Shown: one piece after another, positions 40,940-46,239 of the stretch | Position numbering within the stretch: the stretch's first letter is position 1 | Layout: the number at the start of each line of letters is the position of its first letter | Source of the DNA: Gemmatimonadaceae bacterium | Lineage (GTDB): Bacteria > Latescibacterota > UBA2968 > UBA8231 | NCBI GenBank assembly: GCA_002726335.1 | Contig: PBSR01000011.1 | Location: 744 to 46,982 of the forward strand | Reading direction: 5' to 3' | Length of the DNA: 46,239 nucleotides | Program-made: the position numbers and the translations under genes | Notes under the pieces: model-generated | What the model saw: only the letters and a program-made list of their open reading frames with translations | What the model was told of the DNA's origin: nothing | Database searches by the model: none

Positions 40940-43422
40940 GCCGCCGCCTCGTCGAGGTGGCCCTGCCGCCGCCTCTGTCGCGCCAGCTCACCTACGGTGT
41001 TCCTGAGGAGCTCGTTGACGTCGTCGTCATCGGCTCCGTCGTCCTCGTCCCGGTGCAGCAGCGTCTCGTCACGGGTTTTGTCGTGTCCGACTCCGTCGCC
41101 ACCGGCGACGGCGACGGCAGACACGGTGCGTCACGCATCGCACCGAACCGAATCCGCGACCTGACCCAGGTCATCGACACCGAGTCCCCCATCAGTCCGG
41201 AAGTCGTACGTCTGTGTGCCTGGATGTCTGACTACTACCTGGCGCCCATGGGCTCCGCGCTGGCCGCCGCTCTGCCCCCGGGTGTCCGCCTTACCAGCAG
41301 CCGGACCGTACAGCTTGTCGGTCGAGGCGGCGCCCTGCCCGATGACACCATGGGTGCCCGTGTGTGTATCGAATTGACCGGATCGGAGACGCCGCTGAAA
41401 GTCACGACGCTGCGCAAACGGCTGGGGAAACAGGGTCTCGAAGCAGCGCTGCGACGCCTGCAACGTCAGGGAATGATCGACATGCGGCCGGACCTGAGCG
41501 GTGGGTCGGTGTCAGCAAAGCACCAGCAGATGGTGGCCGTCATCGATACGAGCAAAGCCCGCGGCGCCCTGTCCGAACTGCTGCCCCGCGCCCGCGGGCA
41601 GGCGCGCTGCCTGCAGCGCCTTCTGGAAACCGGCACCATGCCCAAACGACGCCTGGTGGAGGAAGGTTTCAGTTATGCCATGCTCAAGTCCCTGCAGACG
41701 CGCGGACTGATCGAAACCACCGAGGAGGAGGTGGTTCGTGATCCCCTGGCTGATATAGATGCCGGTGAAGCCCCGGAACTCGATCCCACGGCGGACCAGA
41801 GGCAGGTACTCGAGCAGATCGGATCGGCCCTCGATACGGGAGAATTCTCACCGATTCTGCTGCGCGGCGTCACCGGCAGCGGCAAGACGCTGGTCTACAT
41901 GCAGGCCACCGAGCGTGTGTTGCAGGCAGGTGGGTCGGCTATCATCCTGACGCCCGAGATCGCCCTCGCCTGGCAGATGGTTCGCCGCTTCCGGGCCCGC
42001 TTCGGCGCCGAGGTGGCCGTACTCCACAGCCAGCTCTCTCTGGGGGAGCGCTATGACACCTGGCGACGCCTGCGTCGGGGTGAGCAGCGCCTCGTGATCG
42101 GCGCCCGCTCCGCCATCTTCGCCCCCGTGCAGGATCTCGGACTCATCATCGTCGACGAAGAGCACGATGGCTCCTATTTTCAGGATGATCTTGAGAGCCG
42201 GCAGCCTCTGGCCTACAGCGGCCGGGATCTGGCCGTGGTGCGTGCCCGCTTCGCCGGCATCCCCGTCGTGCTCGGATCGGCGACGCCCTGCCTGGAATCG
42301 TGGTTGAACGTGCGCTCCGGCAAGTACACCCTTGCCGAACTCCCCCACCGCGTCGACGACCGCCCCCTGGCCAGGGTCGAGGTCGTCGACATGCGCCGTG
42401 AGCCGTTCCAGAAGCGGGAGCGCACGTTGTTCTCCAAGAGCCTGCGACTGAAGATCCGCGAGCGGCTGGAGAAGCAGCAACAGATCGTCCTGTTGCAGAA
42501 CCGACGTGGCTTCGCTCCGGTCGTGCAGTGCACGGCCTGTGGCGAGTCGGTGGAGTGCCTGCGGTGCCTGGTCACGCTGACCTGCCATCGCAGCCAGGGG
42601 GAGCAGTTGCGTTGCCACTACTGTGACTACCGCGTGCCGCTGCCGGAGAAATGCCCCAAATGCGGCAGCGAGGACGTCCGACTTGCCGGAGCCGGCACGC
42701 AGAAGGTCGAAACGGCGCTGGAGGAACAGTTTCCTGGAATTCGCGTCCTTCGTATGGATGTGGACACCACTGGCTGGAAGGGCGCCCATGATGAACTGGT
42801 GGAACGGTTCCGACGTCACGAGGCCGATGTCCTGCTGGGCACCCAGATGGTGGCCAAGGGACTCGACTTCCCCGAGGTGACCCTCGTGGGTGTCATCTCC
42901 GCCGACACGGGGTTCCACATGCCGGACTTTCGTGCCGCCGAACGCTCCTTCCAGTTGCTCACCCAGGTGGCGGGCCGGTCGGGACGCGGGGAGACCCCCG
43001 GTGAGGTCGTCATACAGACCCGGCAGCCCGAGGAACCGGTGCTGCAGGCAGCGGCACGACAGGACTTCGACGCCTTCTGTGAGGCGGAGTTGCAGGAGCG
43101 GCGAGCGGCAGGATTTCCGCCCTTCGGCCGACTTGTTGTCATCCGCTGGCGTGGGGCCGCCGAGGCCACGGTGACCCGCGTGGCGGCAGCAGGCTCACAA
43201 CACCTTTCACGGGCCTGCCGTGCCGGCGTCTCCGTGCTCGGACCGGCGCCAGCGCCGCTGGCACGGCTGCGGGGCAACTACCGCTGGCAGTCGCTGCTGG
43301 TGGGTATCTCCGCGCGGGATCTACGCGCCACGGCGGCGTTGGTTCTCGACGATCTGCGCACCGCGGCAAGCCGGCACGACGTCGATGTCGCCGTCGTTGT
43401 CGACCCTCAGTCCACCATGTAA
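40936..43422 (+). CDS. priA: Primosomal helicase PriA
   Basis: PriA reloads the replisome at stalled forks. The 828-residue protein has the N-terminal 3'-DNA-binding domain (LPPPLSRQLTYGVPEEL) and the helicase with Walker A VTGSGKTLVYMQ (about 312) and Walker B IIVDEEHDGSYF (about 406). A zinc region has paired cysteines (CTACGESVECLRC, CHYC, CPKC). C-terminal motifs are LGTQMVAKGLDFP, FRAAERSFQLLTQVAGRSGR and FGRLVVIRW. A somewhat long linker (about 190-270) separates the N-terminal domain from the helicase. It starts within the rodZ stop (ATGA). Confidence 0.96.
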   Translation: MSRRLVEVALPPPLSRQLTYGVPEELVDVVVIGSVVLVPVQQRLVTGFVVSDSVATGDGDGRHGASRIAPNRIRDLTQVIDTESPISPEVVRLCAWMSDYYLAPMGSALAAALPPGVRLTSSRTVQLVGRGGALPDDTMGARVCIELTGSETPLKVTTLRKRLGKQGLEAALRRLQRQGMIDMRPDLSGGSVSAKHQQMVAVIDTSKARGALSELLPRARGQARCLQRLLETGTMPKRRLVEEGFSYAMLKSLQTRGLIETTEEEVVRDPLADIDAGEAPELDPTADQRQVLEQIGSALDTGEFSPILLRGVTGSGKTLVYMQATERVLQAGGSAIILTPEIALAWQMVRRFRARFGAEVAVLHSQLSLGERYDTWRRLRRGEQRLVIGARSAIFAPVQDLGLIIVDEEHDGSYFQDDLESRQPLAYSGRDLAVVRARFAGIPVVLGSATPCLESWLNVRSGKYTLAELPHRVDDRPLARVEVVDMRREPFQKRERTLFSKSLRLKIRERLEKQQQIVLLQNRRGFAPVVQCTACGESVECLRCLVTLTCHRSQGEQLRCHYCDYRVPLPEKCPKCGSEDVRLAGAGTQKVETALEEQFPGIRVLRMDVDTTGWKGAHDELVERFRRHEADVLLGTQMVAKGLDFPEVTLVGVISADTGFHMPDFRAAERSFQLLTQVAGRSGRGETPGEVVIQTRQPEEPVLQAAARQDFDAFCEAELQERRAAGFPPFGRLVVIRWRGAAEATVTRVAAAGSQHLSRACRAGVSVLGPAPAPLARLRGNYRWQSLLVGISARDLRATAALVLDDLRTAASRHDVDVAVVVDPQSTM

Positions 43423-43428
43423 CGTCGG

Positions 43429-45675
43429 ATGGCTCACCCGATGCGACTCCTGATCCCCCTCGTCTGCTTTGCCTGCGTTGTCAGTGCCGACGCCCAGTCG
43501 ATCGATTCCGAATGGGCTGCCTTCACGAGCATGAGCAACGTCACCGACCTTCTCGTCGATGGCTTCGACATATGGGCGGCAACCACGGGTGGTGTCCTGC
43601 ACTACAACCGGGTCCTGAGACGATACCGTCGATTCACCCGGCTCGACGGCCTGGCGGGAAATCAGTTACGCTCCGTGGCCGCCGACTCCTCCGGCAGCCT
43701 GTGGTTCGGCACGGACGGCCAGGGCCTGAGCCGCTTGCGACGCGACACATCGACCTTCGACCCGCCCTTCCTCGAATTCCGCGACCTGAGCATCCTCTCG
43801 CTGCTGGCCCATGGCAATCGACTCTACGTCGGAACCAGCCAGGGGATCAGCGTCTTCCTTATCGACAGGGAGGAGGTGAAAGAGAGCTATCGCCGCCTCG
43901 GGAACCTGGCCAAGGACACCGAGGTCACAGCCGTCGAAATCCATGACGGGTCGATCTTTGCGGGCACACCCGACGGAGTCGCCTGGGCCCGGTTGGACCA
44001 GGCAAACCTGCAGGATCCCGACAGCTGGAAGTCGAAGCCGAGCACCGGCCCGGTGGCAGATCTGACGGCCGCTGACGGCCTGGTGCATGCCGGCAGTATT
44101 CTCGGCGTGTGGACGTATGACTCTGAAGAGGACGACTTCTACCACGACTTCATTGACCGTGGTGTGACGGCCATGGGAGCGCTGGATGGCGTCGGCATCG
44201 CCGCCACCTACGCTGGCGATTTTGTCCTGCGCCACGGCCGCAGGGAGTGGCAGCGTATCGGGGCGCCGCTCATATTTGATGTATCAGTCGCCTCGGAGGC
44301 AGGACTCAGCCACCTCTGGCTCGGCACCGCGGATGGTCTGCGCGTCGTCGGTCTCAACGCGCCTTCCGTGCCCCCCCCCGGCGAACCCGGATCCAGCAAG
44401 TTCTACGAGATCGCCCTTGTCGGCGAGGACGAGGTGTGGGCGGCCAGCGTACCCGACGACCAGCAGCGCACGCTCTCGGCCGGTGCCTACCGCCTGGCCG
44501 ATGATACGTGGACGGTATTCGACAAGAGCACGGGGATGCCTGCCGACGAGCTCGTAGCCCTCGAAACCGACCGCCGCGGCCGGCTGTGGATCGGCTCCTG
44601 GGGCTGGGCCGTGTCCATGCTGGAAGCCAACGGGACCTGGGTGCACATCAACAGTACCCGGTCGGCTCTGAGCGGGGTCCCCGGTTCTCCTGGATTTGTC
44701 GTCGTCAGCGACATCCAGCGGGATACGGATGGCAACATGTGGCTCCTCAACGAGCTTGCCGGCGTCGCCGTACTCGACGACTACCCGCCGACACAGGAGC
44801 TGCTCATCGACCAGGTAGCGCTCGGCCTGGATCCCGGCGTCGACTTCTATCGCATGGACATCGGCCCCGATGGTCTGAAGTGGATCGCCAGCCGCACCGA
44901 TGGCCTGATCCTGCTCGACGACGGGGGGACACCTTTCACCGCCGGTGACGATCGTTTCATCGTCATCGACGAGGATGCCGAGCCGCGCCTGACGAGCAAC
45001 CGGGTTGCCGATGTGTACGTGGATGATGAGGGACGCGTGTGGATGGCCACCGACAGCGGTGTCAACGTGCTCACCCCCGATTTCGACCGCGCCACGGGCG
45101 TCCTGCGGCACGCCACCTGGCGTACGTATACGACGTTCGATGGTCTGTTGTCGTCCCAGATCAGCACCTTCGAGGGGGATGATGGCGGCAACATCTGGGT
45201 CGGCACCGATGCCGGTCTGTCGCGCATCGGCGCCGACGGTGAGATCGACTTCACCCTGACGCAGAGCAACAGCGGCCTCATCGACAACCGCGTGAAGGGC
45301 CTGACCTTCGACTCGCGGCGGGGCGAGATGTGGATCGGCACGTTTGACGGACTCAGCCGACTGCGTGTCGTCGCGTCCGAAGTTGACGAGGGCGGGGTGG
45401 AGGGCTTCACCGTCTACCCGAATCCCTTCCGCACCACCGGTCGCCGGGAGCTGACCTTCTCCGGGCTGCCCCTGGGCGCTGCCCTGCGTATCTATACCGT
45501 GTCGGGTGAACCTGTGGCGGCGCTGCAGGCGGATCCCGGTCGGGCATCGGTGATCTGGAACGGCCTCAACGACGGCGGCTTCCTGATTGCCTCGGGTATG
45601 TACTACTACGTCGCCGAGGGCGAGTCCGGTGAGCGTACCCGCGGACGCTTCGCCGTGGTCAAAGGCAGCCCATGA
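43429..45675 (+). CDS. Secreted two-component-type propeller protein with FlgD-like C-terminus
   Basis: This 748-residue exported protein has a signal peptide ending near SADAQS. Many blades of the sensor-propeller type (Reg_prop) follow, each carrying W-x-G-T or similar: DIWAATTGGVLHYN, SLWFGTDGQGLSRL, LWLGTADGLRVV, RLWIGSWGWAVS, NIWVGTDAGLSRIG, EMWIGTFDGLSRL. The last 85 residues resemble a FlgD-Ig / Por-type sorting domain (VYPNPFRTTGRRELTFSG, IYTVSGEPVA, then NDGGFLIASGMYYYVAEG), common on secreted FCB proteins. No kinase domain is attached. The start may be ATG 43441, four codons in. A nine-C run (44371-44379) encodes three prolines mid-protein. Role unknown. Confidence 0.85.
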   Translation: MAHPMRLLIPLVCFACVVSADAQSIDSEWAAFTSMSNVTDLLVDGFDIWAATTGGVLHYNRVLRRYRRFTRLDGLAGNQLRSVAADSSGSLWFGTDGQGLSRLRRDTSTFDPPFLEFRDLSILSLLAHGNRLYVGTSQGISVFLIDREEVKESYRRLGNLAKDTEVTAVEIHDGSIFAGTPDGVAWARLDQANLQDPDSWKSKPSTGPVADLTAADGLVHAGSILGVWTYDSEEDDFYHDFIDRGVTAMGALDGVGIAATYAGDFVLRHGRREWQRIGAPLIFDVSVASEAGLSHLWLGTADGLRVVGLNAPSVPPPGEPGSSKFYEIALVGEDEVWAASVPDDQQRTLSAGAYRLADDTWTVFDKSTGMPADELVALETDRRGRLWIGSWGWAVSMLEANGTWVHINSTRSALSGVPGSPGFVVVSDIQRDTDGNMWLLNELAGVAVLDDYPPTQELLIDQVALGLDPGVDFYRMDIGPDGLKWIASRTDGLILLDDGGTPFTAGDDRFIVIDEDAEPRLTSNRVADVYVDDEGRVWMATDSGVNVLTPDFDRATGVLRHATWRTYTTFDGLLSSQISTFEGDDGGNIWVGTDAGLSRIGADGEIDFTLTQSNSGLIDNRVKGLTFDSRRGEMWIGTFDGLSRLRVVASEVDEGGVEGFTVYPNPFRTTGRRELTFSGLPLGAALRIYTVSGEPVAALQADPGRASVIWNGLNDGGFLIASGMYYYVAEGESGERTRGRFAVVKGSP
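44371..44379. repeat. Poly-C tract, 9 nt, mid-gene
   Basis: Nine consecutive C residues encode Pro-Pro-Pro in the loop SVPPPGEPGSS of the propeller protein. Insertion or loss of one base would truncate the protein before its C-terminal domain. Confidence 0.85.
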
Positions 45676-46239
45676 GGGCGGTACCGGCAAGTGCCTTCCT
45701 CGTACTGCTGTTGACTGGCCCGGTCACTGCGGCTCAGCCTGCCGCCGGTTCCTTCACCATTGCGCGCGTGCACTATGACGGGGGAGGAGATTGGTACAGC
45801 GATCCCTCCTCCCTGCCAAACCTGCTGACCTTCGTCGGCGCCAATACCCGGGTACTGGCCGACGACACAGAGGCCCGCGTTCAGCTCATCGATGAGGAAC
45901 TGTTCGCCCATCCCTTCCTCTACCTGACAGGGCATGGCAATATCACCTTCAACTCCCGCGAAGTGGCGCGCCTGCGAACCTACCTGGAGGCGGGTGGCTT
46001 CCTGCACGCCGACGACAACTACGGTATGGACGAGTCCTTCCGCCGCGAGATGAACAGGGTCTTTCCAACGCGCGAATTCGTCGAGCTGCCCCCCGATCAC
46101 GAGTTGTTCCATATCCACTACGACCTGCCCGACGGCCTGCCGAAAGTGCATGAACACGATGGCAAGCGCCCTCAGGCCCTGGGTCTGTTCCACGAGGAGC
46201 GCCTCGTCGTTCTCTATACGTACGAAGCCGATCTGGGTG
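45672..46239 (+). CDS. DUF4159 secreted protein, 3' end missing
   Basis: The ATG at 45672 overlaps the preceding stop by four bases (ATGA) and the frame stays open to the window edge (189 full codons). A signal peptide (MRAVPASAFLVLLLTGPVTA) is followed by the DUF4159 pattern: FTIARVHYDGGGDWYSDPSS, LPNLLTFVGANT, HPFLYLTGHGNITFN, LRTYLEAGGFLHADDNYGMD and EFVELPPDHELFHIHYD. DUF4159 proteins are exported, Rossmann-like (glutamine-amidotransferase-like) proteins, frequent in planctomycetes and FCB bacteria, with no proven role. Coupling to the propeller gene suggests they act together. Confidence 0.88.
   Translation, partial: MRAVPASAFLVLLLTGPVTAAQPAAGSFTIARVHYDGGGDWYSDPSSLPNLLTFVGANTRVLADDTEARVQLIDEELFAHPFLYLTGHGNITFNSREVARLRTYLEAGGFLHADDNYGMDESFRREMNRVFPTREFVELPPDHELFHIHYDLPDGLPKVHEHDGKRPQALGLFHEERLVVLYTYEADLG

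Overview
The window is a gene-dense, GC-rich stretch of a bacterial chromosome. Nearly every base is coding, and many genes overlap by 1-4 bp or are separated by only a few bases. The cell was diderm: there is an LptD-like outer-membrane LPS assembly protein, two lipoproteins with clear lipoboxes, a very large secreted protein ending in a predicted outer-membrane barrel, and a secreted propeller protein with a FlgD/Por-like C-terminal domain followed by a DUF4159 protein. Together with the gene order this points (inference only) to an uncultured FCB-type lineage, of the Latescibacterota, Krumholzibacteriota or Eisenbacteria sort, rather than to a proteobacterium. I see no phage, IS element, CRISPR array or rRNA.

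Layout. (1) 1-9944, plus strand: pheS (5' end missing), pheT, a ZapB-like coiled coil, zapA, rny (RNase Y), a candidate 6S RNA, ymdB, xseA, xseB, recN and a CDP-alcohol phosphatidyltransferase. This is translation, division, RNA decay and DNA repair housekeeping. (2) 9896-14764, minus strand: a four-gene envelope operon. Its first gene encodes a 1134-residue protein combining an HExxH metalloprotease-like domain, a TolB-like propeller and a barrel. It is followed by a 42-residue ORF and two lipoproteins, the second with TPRs. (3) 14928-20807: a sugar or glycan island. A DegT/StrS aminotransferase and an SDR epimerase are transcribed leftward. A MraY/WecA-type phospho-sugar transferase, a uronate-dehydrogenase-like SDR, a P-loop kinase-like protein and a NupC-type nucleoside transporter are transcribed rightward. 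(4) 20898-25472: a small unknown protein, a hybrid histidine kinase with receiver domains at both ends, tRNA-Lys(CUU), and a TPR protein with a long acidic linker. The tRNA and the TPR gene have divergent, near-consensus sigma-70 promoters. (5) 25491-34876: efp, gcvH, an HNH nuclease, scpA, scpB, a RluB-type pseudouridine synthase, cmk, rpsA (with a strong terminator) and mutS. (6) 34878-35692: a free-standing FliG-N-like protein, then a 323-bp gap that holds a 32-codon minus-strand membrane-peptide ORF and a perfect 20-bp palindrome. (7) 35693-46239: a tightly overlapping run of rlmB, lptD-like, dtd, maf, rodZ-like, priA, a secreted propeller protein and a DUF4159 protein cut by the window edge.

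Most of the window is ordinary core biology. The points that deserve a second look are the structured RNA between rny and ymdB, the protease/propeller/barrel operon with its 42-residue gene, the FliG-N-like protein without any flagellar context, the 32-residue membrane ORF behind a 20-bp palindrome, the 11-bp periodic repeats near 14.9 kb, and two 9-nt homopolymer tracts inside reading frames.
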